From Chara braunii (Eukaryota > Streptophyta > Charophyceae > Charales > Characeae): a stretch of DNA of 21,526 nt. This document shows positions 1 to 8,959 of the stretch, piece after piece; the first letter of the stretch is position 1, and every line of letters starts with the position of its first letter. Both the position numbers and the translations under genes were made by a program. Below the pieces are notes generated by a model that saw only the letters and a program-made list of their open reading frames with translations, ran no database searches and had not been told where the DNA came from. The DNA is taken from positions 46,986 to 68,511 of the forward strand of contig BFEA01000562.1 in the NCBI GenBank assembly GCA_003427395.1. Reading direction: 5' to 3'.

Positions 1-30
1 ACAGCAGCCGCCCAGCGCCCAGTCCAGCAG
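1..30 (+). repeat. Chimeric fragment of gypsy LTR
   Basis: These 30 bases are identical to positions 2489-2518, which lie inside the 3' LTR of the gypsy element in this window. The homologous stretch of the 5' LTR (about 7811-7842) differs at several bases. The fragment stops exactly where an artificial adapter begins, so it is probably not contiguous with what follows in the genome. Confidence 0.85.
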
Positions 31-64
31 CTGTCTCTTATACACATCTAGATGTGTATAAGAG

Positions 65-66
<2 letters not shown>
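31..66. other. Nextera mate-pair junction adapter (synthetic)
   Basis: Positions 31-49 are the 19-base Tn5 mosaic end in one orientation (CTGTCTCTTATACACATCT), followed directly at 50-66 by the reverse orientation (AGATGTGTATAAGAGAC). This back-to-back arrangement is the circularisation junction of Nextera mate-pair libraries. The last two bases (AG) of the second mosaic end are replaced by the start of the CT repeat. It is a technical artefact, not a biological Tn5 end: there is no transposase and no IS50 sequence beside it. Confidence 0.95.

Positions 67-116
<50 letters not shown>
67..116. repeat. (CT)25 microsatellite
   Basis: Twenty-five uninterrupted CT dinucleotides follow directly on the adapter. 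Because the left flank is synthetic, the true length of the repeat in the genome is unknown. Confidence 0.95.
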
Positions 117-120
<4 letters not shown>

Positions 121-245
121 GTGAGACTCTCCGTGTCATCGTTATCGTCACACACCAGCAGGTAAGCAAACGTACGAATACATCGCAAAAGTACACCGGA
201 CCGTGCAACTTAAAACCGCTATCATCGATCGGGCCCGCGCTGGAC
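117..245. other. Unassigned, no gene seen
   Basis: I recognise no gene in this stretch. It ends at a GC-rich 8-bp inverted repeat, ATCGGGCC at 228-235 and GGCCCGAT at 246-253, separated by 10 bases. It may be part of the LINE remnant that becomes recognisable downstream, but I cannot show this. Confidence 0.4.
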
Positions 246-824
246 GGCCCGATAGAAATTTCGAGAACCGCTGGGGATGTTAAGGAAGAAGAAGAATCCC
301 CTGGAACTCCATTTTATCCATCAGAAACGCTCGTATCAGAAGTCTGCAGTGGCTGATCATCCATCTCACTCTCCCTGTAAATAATTGGCTGAATAAGAGA
401 AGAGCCAGACAAAGCAGGGATCGCCTAGATGAGTTGTGTGCCTTGTGTGACCCCCCGGCAGTGGAAGACATGCGACACTGCCTACTCGTTTGTTCCCATG
501 CTGAGCAGATTTGGGGAAGAACTTTGCAATTGTGGGGAACTGTTACGGGAAAGACCCCACCTGAAGATCGCATGACAAGACTCGCAGGCTTTACACTGCC
601 ACGTAACTGGGAAACATGGGAACTCGAAACTATTTCAGCGTATGAGCTCACATTGCCTCCGGGCAGTGTGGAAAAGCAGATGCCAAGAAACAATAGGGAA
701 GGTCAATGCCCCGGCCACTCCAGTCTGGGCAGGCCTCGTACAAGGCCTCAGAACTGAATACCACACAGATTGGGTTGAGACCAAGAGGGAGATAAAGAAT
801 AACCCGGCCTCAGACAAGGGTTGA
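246..824 (+). pseudogene. LINE C-terminal zinc-knuckle (zf-RVT-like) remnant
   Basis: Reading without a start codon from about 305, frame 2 encodes a segment (SLQWLIIH... NNWLNKRR) that parallels the LINE copies elsewhere in this window (SLQWQIIH... NDWLINR). It is followed by CALCDPPAVEDMRHCLLVC, a CxxC...HxxxxC zinc-knuckle pattern of the zf-RVT type that lies C-terminal to the reverse transcriptase in many plant LINEs. The frame then shifts: from about 642 frame 3 continues with HCLRAVWKSRC, a typical post-knuckle LINE segment, and stops at 822-824. No RT domain is present, so this is a 5'-truncated, frameshifted fossil. It is clearly diverged from LINE B and the host LINE, so it is probably a different subfamily. 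Confidence 0.75.
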
Positions 825-1251
825 AATCACAGACAAATTCGTTCGCACAACATCGGGTGAACGTAAAATAGCGGAAATAAATGAACAACACCTAAAACAC
901 GGGTGGGAGCCGATACACATCTCCTTCTCCGCCACGGAAAAGAATCTTGCCACAGCTGGTTGTGCATTGAGCAGCCATACAGGCATCCCGACTGGACACG
1001 ACAAGGGCATGCGTGAATGGAGAATAGATGTCTACTGACAGAATCACTGCTTCCACCTCTCTTGGGAGGCCATCCTGTGGTCTCAGGAGAACATATGAGG
1101 GGTGAATGGGAACAACAGTGGCAAGTCACCAGAGCAAAACAGAGAAGAGAGCTTGCATTGGCACCTGCAGAACATGCCTTTATTGGACAGGCAGAAGCCG
1201 AAAAGGATTGGATTTAGCACAGATTATGAGCCTGGACAGTTCATCCCCTGA
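814..1251 (+). pseudogene. Probable LINE 3' coding remnant, degenerate
   Basis: Frame 1 from 814 stays open to a TGA at 1036-1038 and resumes with few further stops to about 1250. It begins where the previous LINE frame ends, so it may be the frameshifted end of the same ORF2. I recognise no domain in it, and the assignment rests on position and open frame only. Confidence 0.35.
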
Positions 1252-1633
1252 GTTTGCAGGGTAATCAATGCTGCTGGCCTGGGAAAGGATTGTTTTCAGG
1301 AAGATGAGCAGCGTCTTGGTTCACGTGGAGTACTGTATTTGATTCCCTGAACAGGGCAGGCCAATTGGTGTCAATTTGGTGATGTGTGTGGCACAGTCAA
1401 CGCTTTGGGGAGCGTGGGGCTCGGTTCCGTACCACTGTTTCGCGGTTTCAGTGACGGAATTATAATCAACCCTGGTTACGCAGGGCAATCAAACTGCAAA
1501 GCAATAACCAGTGTCCAGGTTCACCTGTTTATCTGCATACTGTAATTTTCCTAGAGCCTGGGTTACCTGGGGCCTCCCAGGGCAATCAATGCTCCTATAA
1601 ACTACAGGTCCACATATTAATTTGTGTCACTCA
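1252..1633 (+). other. Non-coding; three degenerate direct repeats
   Basis: No gene is seen. A short motif, CAGGGYAATCAA followed by TGC or CTGC, occurs three times (about 1257-1274, 1480-1497, 1578-1593). The last two copies are both preceded by CCTGG-GTTAC-like sequence. This could be LINE 3' UTR, since a LINE 3' end follows directly. Confidence 0.4.
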
Positions 1634-1782
1634 GGGACGCTGGACCCGTTTTCCTGCAGGTGATGCTCCCCACCAATAGATGGGAGCCGCAAACCGTGGA
1701 TGCTACTGGGGGATGCTCGTATCACCCCCGATTGCACCGTAGGCTGCGTTTCAAAAAAAAAAANAAAGAAAAAGAAAAGAAA
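1634..1782 (+). mobile_element. LINE 3' end with A-rich tail (copy 1)
   Basis: The segment begins with the conserved block that starts GGGACGCTGGACCCG and ends CCACCAATAGATG (1634-1682). A hairpin follows, with a GGGGGAT/ATCACCCCC stem around the loop TGCTCGTATCA (1714-1724), and an A-rich tail occupies 1753-1782. The sequence between block and tail is most like the 3' end of the host LINE near 13078-13212, and both end in GTTTC before the A run. It may be the 3' end of the LINE remnant upstream or an independent 5'-truncated insertion; no target duplication was found. Confidence 0.75.
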
Positions 1783-1972
1783 GGTTCAAAACCGGTAGAA
1801 CCAGCAGGGGAAATACTAAATAGTCTTTGGTTTATAGCTTTCGGGCAAATCAAAGTTCTGGGGCCAAAAGTCTGTGGATGGGACTCAGAAACGGTCTGGT
1901 AGATGTGGGGTCAGCCTGAGGGGTCAAATCCAGGTCCCCCAGGGTCCAAAAAAAGTGAACAGTAGGTCCTTG
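1783..1972. other. Unassigned, no gene seen
   Basis: This is the short stretch between the LINE tail and the outer end of the 3' LTR. It contains no recognisable gene or repeat relation to other parts of the window. Confidence 0.4.
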
Positions 1973-3002
1973 TGCAAGGAAAATGAGCAAGAGCGACAGA
2001 CAGAAAACCAAATTGCAACATCACGTTCTAGACCAGATAGTCTTGTCCCAAGCAGAGAGCAGAATGCACTGAGATAGAAGCCAATTAAGAGCAATGCAAT
2101 GAACTCAAATGTGGATGTCAGCCTCTTCTCGCCACGCCAACAATGTATCCAATGTCGCTCTTCTTGATTGGCGCTCAGCGCCCAGCCTACCTTCACCAAG
2201 AACCTATACTGGCCTACCACTAATGACGATGCAACCAGTGATCACTTCCAGCCAAAGACCAACGTACATGAAGAAGACGCCCATGAGACTGCTGCATACA
2301 CATCAGGTCCCGGTCTCTTTTCTCTCCCTCTCTCCACCTTGTCCCCCACAATGTGTGTCTCCCTGTGCCCAAAGACCACTATNGAACACAAGCATTCACA
2401 AGGCAAGCCCGGCTATGGCTGCCTTGCGCCCACTGCCCTCAGACAGTNACCTCACCTCAGTAGCGCCTGTGTGCGCCCCAGCCTCGCCACAGCAGCCGCC
2501 CAGCGCCCAGTCCAGCAGTGTGGTGGCAAGGAAATGCGAAGACAGAATTGTCTGGCTGGGGCGTGGGCACTTTCCTATATGGAAAGTGCTGCCCTGCTTG
2601 AGATGCCTGCCATTGCCTGGGCTTAGTTCCCAGTAGCTGGACGTCGGCCCAAAGAGTCTGCGTCCAGGCCCAGTTTCAGATAGCAGACTGGGACCGAAGT
2701 AGTTAGGCTTGCCCAACTGTGCAACGTGGCTCCTGTCACTGGCTGCGTTCCGTTGGCCGAAAGGCCTGATTCCACGCCACAGCCTGGAGGAGCCACGAAG
2801 ACTCACGATGTCACGGTCTCACTGCAAGTGGGTTCCCTGTAAGCAACTGTTGCCCAGTAACTGTCTGGCGCCCACAGGGCCTCAAAAATAGGCTGAAGTG
2901 CAAATGCAGGCCCGCCTTCCCTCAGGGCGGGGGCAGTGATTGCTGGAGGCCCCTTACTGGTACTGGAAGGCAGCATGACCTTTGTGAGGGGCTCATTCGA
3001 AA
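1973..3002 (-). repeat. 3' LTR of gypsy element
   Basis: Collinear with 7284-8293 over its whole length, with many substitutions and small indels. On the minus strand it ends in TCCTTGCA (1973-1980), which gives the canonical CA end. Its start near 2999-3002 is degraded (CGAATGAGCC where the other LTR reads GAGGATTGAGCC). Small open frames inside it have no recognisable domains. Single N bases at 2383 and 2448 mark uncertain assembly. Confidence 0.85.
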
Positions 3003-3045
3003 GTCCGCTGAGATGTTTCTACTTAGTAGCTTTCCACTTAAGACT
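3003..3045 (-). other. Polypurine-tract region, degraded
   Basis: The plus-strand primer tract should lie here, between the chromodomain end and the 3' LTR. I see only weak purine stretches such as AAGTGGAAAG and no clean tract. Either it has decayed or the LTR boundary is slightly different from the one I chose. Confidence 0.35.
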
Positions 3046-4396
3046 TCATTCATAATCTGCAACTATCTGAGGGGTTGTCTTCATCAGCTCCTCCTTCGTG
3101 AACCAATGATCTTACTTTGGGTCTGCATGATGCCCAAATCTGACCCGGTATTCCCTTGGCAGTTTCGGCGCTCGTCCGAGGCCAACTGGCTTTTGAGCAG
3201 GCATATCCCGGTGGTCAATGATATCATCGACGTCCACGTGGCCATCCATGGTTGGGGGCGGCATAGATCTCCTTGAAGGAAACTGGTCAGTCTCAGCGAA
3301 AGGGGCAAGCTTTGAGGCATGAAAGATTGGGTAAGTGCGTAGGTGACCAGGGACTTTGATAACATAAGAGGGGTCATCCGGATCGTTCCCAACTATGTCT
3401 AGGACTTCCCAAGGACCAGAATAATGAGGCATTAGTTTTGTAGAGATGCTGAGCTCCTGTCCTAACTCACTTGACCCTACCCAGACTCGTTCTCCTACCT
3501 GAAATGTGGACTGTTGTGTATGTCTGTTCTCAAATGCTATCATAGCATCTTGAGTTTTATGTCTGTGCTCGACAGCCCGCTGCAATAGCTTTTTGTACTG
3601 TACGCCAAAATCAATGATGCCAGGCGTCGCAGCTGGTCTGTTTTCAGGCAAGAGAAAGTCTAGAGCTGATGTAGGCTTCCAACCGAAATGGAGTCATACC
3701 GGTGGTGCTGTGGGCAGTGTTGTTGTACAGGCTAGCAAGTCTCTCATCCCAGTCCTTTTGGCTCAGTTTGATGTAATGCTGAAGCAGATACTACACCATA
3801 CGGTTCATTGCTCCGCTTGGCCATTGGCTTCAGGGTTTTCCTGAAGTCATTTGGAGTTGGCTGCCCATCTGTTCAGCCGCCTTCTTCCACATTTCGCTAG
3901 TGAAACAAACATCTCTATCACTCACAATTGACTTCGGGAGTCCGAAATCGCGCACCCAGTTATCCATAAAGAACTTAATTACGTGCTCAGTCCTTGCAGT
4001 TTCCGACATGGCGACTAACCTAGCATACTTAGTGAATCGCTCGACTATAACAAAGATATGTCTCTTGACAGTCTTGCTGGTCACGGGGGCGTCCATGAAG
4101 TCCATGAAGATACTTTGTCCAGGACCAGCGAGAATTTGCGAGGGCTTTATCAATCCAAGCGGCGCTTGTGTCCTCGGCTGTTCACGTTGGGAAACCAGAC
4201 AAGTCAATAGCGCTTTGCATCCTCAAGCATAGCGGGCCACCAAAATCTCTGGACTAGGTTTGCGCTTGTTTTCTTGTACCCGAAGTGTTCGGTCGCATCA
4301 TGAAACTCACCTAGAAATAAACTATGCAAAGACTCACTAGATGACACCCAATCTTTTATTCCCTGCCTTCTCAAGAAATAGTACACCGTCCAGTTG
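3046..4396 (-). pseudogene. Ty3/gypsy integrase with chromodomain-like tail
   Basis: Minus-strand order: an HHCC-type zinc region (FHDATEHFGYKK at about 4290, then TCLVSQ at about 4200), the catalytic core (MDFMDAPV near 4100, GLPKSIVSDRD near 3940, then a frameshifted HPEANGQAE near 3830 that carries the third acidic residue), and a GPWEVLD/YPIFHASKLAPF C-terminal segment (3300-3420). The end is a chromodomain-like stretch (IIDHRDMPAQ, REYRVRF, WFTKEEL) with a stop at 3046-3048. Integrase would insert the element DNA. This copy is dead: it has frameshifts near 4205, 3830 and 3700, a stop just after ADPK near 3110, and the last zinc-ligand Cys appears replaced by Ser (CLVS). Confidence 0.85.
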
Positions 4397-6105
4397 AGGC
4401 GACCCTTCTTTTTGCAATCTTGTGGGATCTTCGTCTTTCTCCCATCCACAGGCATTTGTTGCACGCTCACTAGCCTAGCCGCTAAATCTAAGACTCTCTT
4501 GCTAAAGGAAGAGAAGTTGTGCACATCGATGGACGCCTCGCTAACCAGCACATTCTTGGTGTATCTGGGATGAAATCACAAATACGTGGTCAGCAGTATC
4601 TGACGGTCATAGCGACCCTTAGGACCGCGATCAGTTTCTCTACGGCACTGGTAAGTTCACGTGCCGTCTTGTACTTCTTTGAGTCCAATTTGGCCAATGG
4701 GTCGGTGGGCTGCTGCGCTTGTTGCGGGTTATGCCACCGTTCCTCTACCAACTCCAAAAACTAATCAAGATTCTGAGTCTGTGTCCAGGCATCGAAATTC
4801 CTACCGTAGCCATGATGGGCTACCAGACCGTCTAACCATCTTGTTGTCGAACCCTTGAGATGGAAGGTAGCCATCCTCACTTCCTGATCGAGATGCATCA
4901 TTTCGGCCCTGACGGTCATAGCGTTCCCTTGGGACCACAACGAGTTTCTCTACGGCGCTGGTAAGCTCGTGTGCCGTCTTGTACTTCTTTGAGTCCAATT
5001 TGGCCAATCCGCCGGTGGGCTGCTGCTCTTGTTGCTGTTCGAGATGCATCATTTTGGCCCTTACATACGTTGGAACTGTTCTCAACCATGTGTTGCGATT
5101 CTCCTCCTCCTTGTCGCTTGTGAAGCACTCAAGAGGTGCCAACACAGATTTAGGGACCCTTTGCTGTGGCCCAGACTGCACCTGCGGCTGCACAGGTTGC
5201 TGGACCGGCTGCTACCCTGAAGCTGCAGCCTCTGCATGTGAAGAAGAAGCTGGAGCCTGTGTACCTCCCTAACTGTCCACCTGACAGAGGTATGCCAAAC
5301 TGAGGAACAAAGGAGCCTGACATCGCTGGTAACATAGACGGCGATGGGACAACAGGCTGTGGCCTGACACTAGGCCTGCCTATTATGGAGGGGACTGGTC
5401 TTCCCGTCCCACAAACGGCCTTCAGTATCTGGTCAGGTAGACTGTATATCATCCATCCGGCTGTCCATATACAGTGGTATACTCGTACATGCTCAGCATC
5501 CCTGCTTTGACCACCTTCGTTGAGTCATCTATAACAAAATCCTCTAGCCTTTCTATTGCAGCCTGATCCGCCTCTCTTCTGTCCAATCCAGCTTTTCTAT
5601 TCTTTACTCTCCTTTCTCTACTGGCTATATCTCTGAGTTCAGCTTCTAACCGAAGGCGGATGCGCTCTACTTGTTGGATCTCAAGATCCTCCCTAGTGAG
5701 TTGAGGTGGCTGGCTGAACTGCGAACCAGCCATCTCCAATGCACTTTTCAGGGTTGTGGGTGTTACCTTGGGGCTGAAAAGTGGGGGTCCCTGTTAACTG
5801 CTAGTGGGTGGTCCTTGACTTGACCTGCTAGAAAGGGACTGCGAAACAGACTGCGTGCCCTGTGTCTGTTGACTTTGTTGCTGCTGCAGAAGACGCCATC
5901 GCGTCTAGAGATACCGCTACAGCTTGTGCTGCTGTTGCTGCTGCTATCTAGCCCTTTCCAGATGCTGCGCTCTGCCTCGTGCACACAATCTTCTTCCGTC
6001 GCTGGGTAGCAGGACCTGGGACACGTAAGGTCTAGTACGAGCCTCTCTATGTGTCACCCTCCTATCATCAGATCTACCTTCCTCCTCACTTCCAGTTCCG
6101 CTCAT
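4397..6105 (-). pseudogene. Ty3/gypsy gag remnant
   Basis: The best start is the ATG at 6105 (MSGTGSEEEGRSDDRR). The N-terminus is Gln/Ser-rich, followed by a charged helix-forming segment (about 5450-5740; EDLEIQQVERIRLRLEAEL). The capsid-like part contains NTWLRTVPTYVRAKM and KLDSKKYKTAHELTSAVEKL (4900-5190), and a later segment has DVHNFSSFSKRVLDLAARL (about 4480-4520). At about 4396 the reading passes from gag (KKKGRL) to the pre-integrase segment (YYFLRRQGIKDWV) with nothing between. Several frameshifts and stops prevent a full-length product. Confidence 0.75.
4601..5033 (-). repeat. Partial tandem duplication inside gag
   Basis: The stretch 4601-4722 is repeated at 4911-5033 with roughly 88-90 percent identity by eye; both encode LAKLDSKKYKTA.ELTSAVEKL. 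A second short pair, GAGATGCATCATTT at 4891-4904 and 5040-5053, lies next to it. The upstream gag copy lacks about 55 codons that the other retains between these landmarks. The pattern fits a template switch during reverse transcription, or a recombination or assembly join between two family members. Confidence 0.75.
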
Positions 6106-7268
6106 CAGTTAGAGCAGACCACGATCTTCAGTAGTGTCCTCAATGGGGCGTACCACAGCATAGTGTCTGACCATCACAACAAATAAATAAATAAATAAAT
6201 AAATATCCGATCCCAACTTCAGAGAGCACGTTAGGTAGTGTGAACAGTAAATACACAGACTGCAAATGATCTACCTCTACTTTGACTAATTCTGGAACAG
6301 ACGGCAATGCAGTGGACTGGAAATAGTGGACTGCTGCAGTGCTACACTATTGCTGTCTGTTAGGTGTCAGCAGTCGGTCAACACCTAAACTAAATAAATA
6401 AATCAACTGCACAGATGAATACAAAATGGAAATAAAGTTTAATAAATTTAATAAACTAATAATAATAAACGAGCACCAATTGGAATCTCCCTCCCTGACA
6501 GCATCCAACAGCAGCAGTGTCCGCTGGTGTGCAACACGGCCCACCCCTGTGCCCAGGTAAGTGCAAGACTGCCCAGCCCTGACTGTACTATTTTTATCCT
6601 CGCGTACAGCGTGAGTCGGATGTCCCCACCGGATTGTCTTTAACAAAGGTCCGGTACTCGTTGATCCGCCATAGGGCTGGCCTGCCCGACACCCCCTCTA
6701 TGCTCAGGAAGAGCTAAAGGACAATGCAGCAAAGCACGTGTGCTCTACTCCCATGGTTTGGCATGGTGACTGTGACCCGTGCTTCGTCCAGGGCGCTTCA
6801 GAGGCACGGCCCTCTCCCACCAGATGCTCCTGCAGGAAGAAAATGTTGTCTCTCAAGGTAGAGTGCATTCACGACCCCTGATCAAGAGAGGACTCTCAAG
6901 AACAGACTCTCTCCCTCACGGTAAGAATGAGGAGGGTAGATAAGGTCAGGAACAATGCACCTTAGCATAGCTGCCCCCAACCACAGATTTCTTACCAATC
7001 GAACCCATGTGCACTTTTGACGACCGGTCGTAGCCTCAGCACCGCCCTCAATGCAATGCAGTGTCACCTCAGCATAAGTGCCATGTCAGCATGCTCTCAT
7101 CATCACACACAGATACACCTGCTGTAACCAAACCCTTCCAGCCCGATCCTCTCCACTCAGGCTCAAACTAATTCCAAAGCCAGCACTTAAGTATCCTCAT
7201 TGCGATGAACTCACAGCAACTCACCAAGTAACTCAAACACCAGCGCCAGTGAGGCGATATCTGAACCA
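6106..7268 (-). other. gypsy leader region, non-coding
   Basis: This lies between the primer-binding site and the gag ATG on the minus strand. I find no domain-bearing frame. At more than 1.1 kb it is long for a leader, so it may include inserted or rearranged sequence. It contains an AAAT microsatellite (6181-6204) and a second AT-rich patch at about 6386-6470. Confidence 0.55.
6181..6204. repeat. (AAAT)6 microsatellite
   Basis: Six tandem AAAT units in the gypsy leader, about 75 bp upstream of the proposed gag ATG on the minus strand. Confidence 0.95.
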
Positions 7269-7280
7269 GCTCCAATACCA
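7269..7280 (-). promoter_or_regulatory. tRNA-iMet primer-binding site
   Basis: On the minus strand TGGTATTGGAGC lies three bases inside the 5' LTR end and matches the plant initiator-Met primer-binding site TGGTATCAGAGC at 10 of 12 positions. The bases after it (TGGTTCAG) keep partial similarity. The position is exactly where minus-strand DNA synthesis of an LTR retrotransposon should be primed, and it fixes the 5' LTR end at 7284. Confidence 0.8.
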
Positions 7281-7283
7281 AAT

Positions 7284-8293
7284 CGCAAGGAAAATGAGCG
7301 AGAGCGACAGACAGAAAACCAAATTGCAACATCACATTGTAGACCGGATAGTCGTGTCCCAAGCAGAGAGCATAATGCACTGAGATACATGCCAATTAAG
7401 AGTTTCAAATTTCAATGCAATGAATCAAATGACAATGTCAGCCCCTTCTTGCCACACCAACAATGTATCCAATGTCGCTCTTCTTGATTGGCGCTCAGCG
7501 CCCAGCCTACCTTTACTAATAACCTATACTAGCCTACCACTAGTGACGATGCAACCAGTGATCACTTCCAGTCGAAGAGCCATGTACATGAAGAAGTCGC
7601 CCGTGCAGACTGCCGCATACACATCAGGTACGTTTCTCTACTCTCTCCCCCTCACCACCGTGTCCTCCACAGTGTGCGTCTTCCTGTGCCCGAAGACCAC
7701 CATCGCCAACACAAGCATTCGCAAGGCAAGCCCGGCTATGGCTGCCTTGCGCCCACAGCCCGCAGACAGCACCCTCACCTCAGTAGTGCCCGCGTGCGCC
7801 CCAGCCTCGCCCCAGCAGCCACCCAGCACCCAGTCCAGCAGCATGGCCACAAGGAAATGCGAAGCCCGAATTGTCTGGCTGGGTGCTGGCACTTTCCTAT
7901 ATGGAGAAAGCTGCCCTGCATGAGATGTCTGGGCCTGGCGACTGAGTTCCCAGTAGCTTGACGTCGGCCCAAAGAGTCTGCGCCTGGGACCTAAGCAGTT
8001 AGGCTTGCCCAACTGTGGCTCATGCACTCACTGCCTTCCCATTGACCGAAAGGCCTGATTCCACATCGCAGCCTGGAGGAGCCACGGAGGCTCACAATGT
8101 CCCGGGGTCACTGCAGCGGGTGCCCTGTAACCAACTGGCGCCCAGTAACTGGCTGGCTTCCACAGGGCCATAGAAATTGGCTGAAGGGCAAATGCAGGCC
8201 CGCCTTCACTCAGGGCGCGGGCAGTGCTTGCTGGAGGCCCCTTAGTGGTACTGGAAGGCATGCATGGCCTTTGCGAGGGGCTCAATCCTCGCA
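7284..8293 (-). repeat. 5' LTR of gypsy element
   Basis: Collinear with the 3' LTR at 1973-3002. On the minus strand it begins TGCGAGGATTGAGCC (from 8293) and ends CCTTGCG (7284-7290), where the expected final A is changed to G. The first 22 bases form a small hairpin (TGCGAGG/CCTCGCA). The homology to the other LTRs stops sharply at 7284, where the primer-binding site follows. Confidence 0.85.
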
Positions 8294-8959
8294 CTAGGAA
8301 ACACAACGGTCAGGCCCTACCTGATCAAGAAGTCAAAGAGTCAAAGATTTTCCCAGAAGCCAGTCTCGGCCGCAGATCACACACAATCCAAAGGCTCAGC
8401 AATAGTTTCTGGAAGCTTCCAACGCCAGCTGGGTCCGCGCACACACTGGCTGCGTTTTTTTTTTTTTTTTTTTGTGGCTGCGACAAATTATCAGCTGAAC
8501 AGATTGGGAGATCTCAGCCATCCGAGAAGGCAACTTGAGGCAGGCCCAGCTCCGTCCACAATACAAAACACTGGCCTTCCCAGTCTCGGCTATTCATTCT
8601 GCGTTGCACTCACACAGTGCAGCTGGGAGCCAGTGTGCTAGCACTGTGAAAAGAAGAAGGCGAGCAGAGAGAGCATGATTCTGCCATAGCTAGAGTGAGG
8701 GTGAGAGTGAGAGATGAAGTGGTAGCTGTATCCAGTAAGAGATGCTGATGCATCATAGATTAGAGTAAGAGAAGAGGAGAGATATGAGGCAGAGCCCCAA
8801 GGCGTGAGGGAACAGGAAGCTTACGCACAGAGTGCTCAGCCATAGCTGCTGCAGAGAGCGAGCCCAGTGGTTGCATCTGCTCGTTGTTCTTCATCCAACA
8901 GTTTTGATGGTGCTGATAGGTATGCATCTAGCGCCTTACAGAGGTGGGTCTGTCGTGGA
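8294..8959. other. Unassigned; no gene seen
   Basis: No recognisable coding frame. The part 8640-8850 is purine-rich with many GAG/AGAG repeats. A T19 run with flanking direct repeats lies at 8447-8482 and is listed separately. Confidence 0.4.
8447..8482 (-). repeat. Poly(A)-only insertion with 8-bp flanking repeats
   Basis: A run of 19 T (8455-8473) plus one G is bracketed by the identical octamer TGGCTGCG at 8447-8454 and 8475-8482. On the minus strand this reads as octamer, C, A19, octamer. It resembles a target-primed insertion in which only the RNA tail was copied. Confidence 0.6.

Larger units (their letters stand above)
1973..8293 (-). mobile_element. Ty3/gypsy LTR retrotransposon, internally deleted
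   Basis: Two direct repeats of about 1.0 kb (1973-3002 and 7284-8293) flank minus-strand gag and integrase remnants. A primer-binding site lies immediately inside the upstream repeat, and the integrase/chromodomain reading ends about 44 bp before the other repeat. The order on the minus strand is 5' LTR, PBS, 1.16-kb leader, gag, integrase, chromodomain-like tail, 3' LTR. Protease, reverse transcriptase and RNase H are absent, so the element is non-autonomous. Frameshifts and stops throughout, together with the clearly diverged LTRs, show it is old. The five bases outside each end (1968-1972 CCTTG, 8294-8298 CTAGG) do not match, so no target duplication is evident. Confidence 0.85.

Noticed and set aside
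31-66. Genuine Tn5/IS50 insertion
   Set aside because: Only two mosaic ends back to back with no transposase or IS sequence; this is the known library junction.
54-356. 100-codon plus-strand frame starting in the adapter and CT repeat
   Set aside because: Its start lies in synthetic sequence and a microsatellite; the LINE frame in the same stretch is a different one.
2109-2636. Open frames of 152 and 175 codons on the plus strand
   Set aside because: They lie wholly inside the 3' LTR; the matching 5' LTR region (7420-7923) has a comparable frame only because the DNA is homologous. No domain and low-complexity Ser/Pro/Thr content.
1968-8298. Target-site duplication of the full gypsy element
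   Set aside because: The adjacent pentamers CCTTG and CTAGG do not match; shifting the ends by one or two bases does not help.
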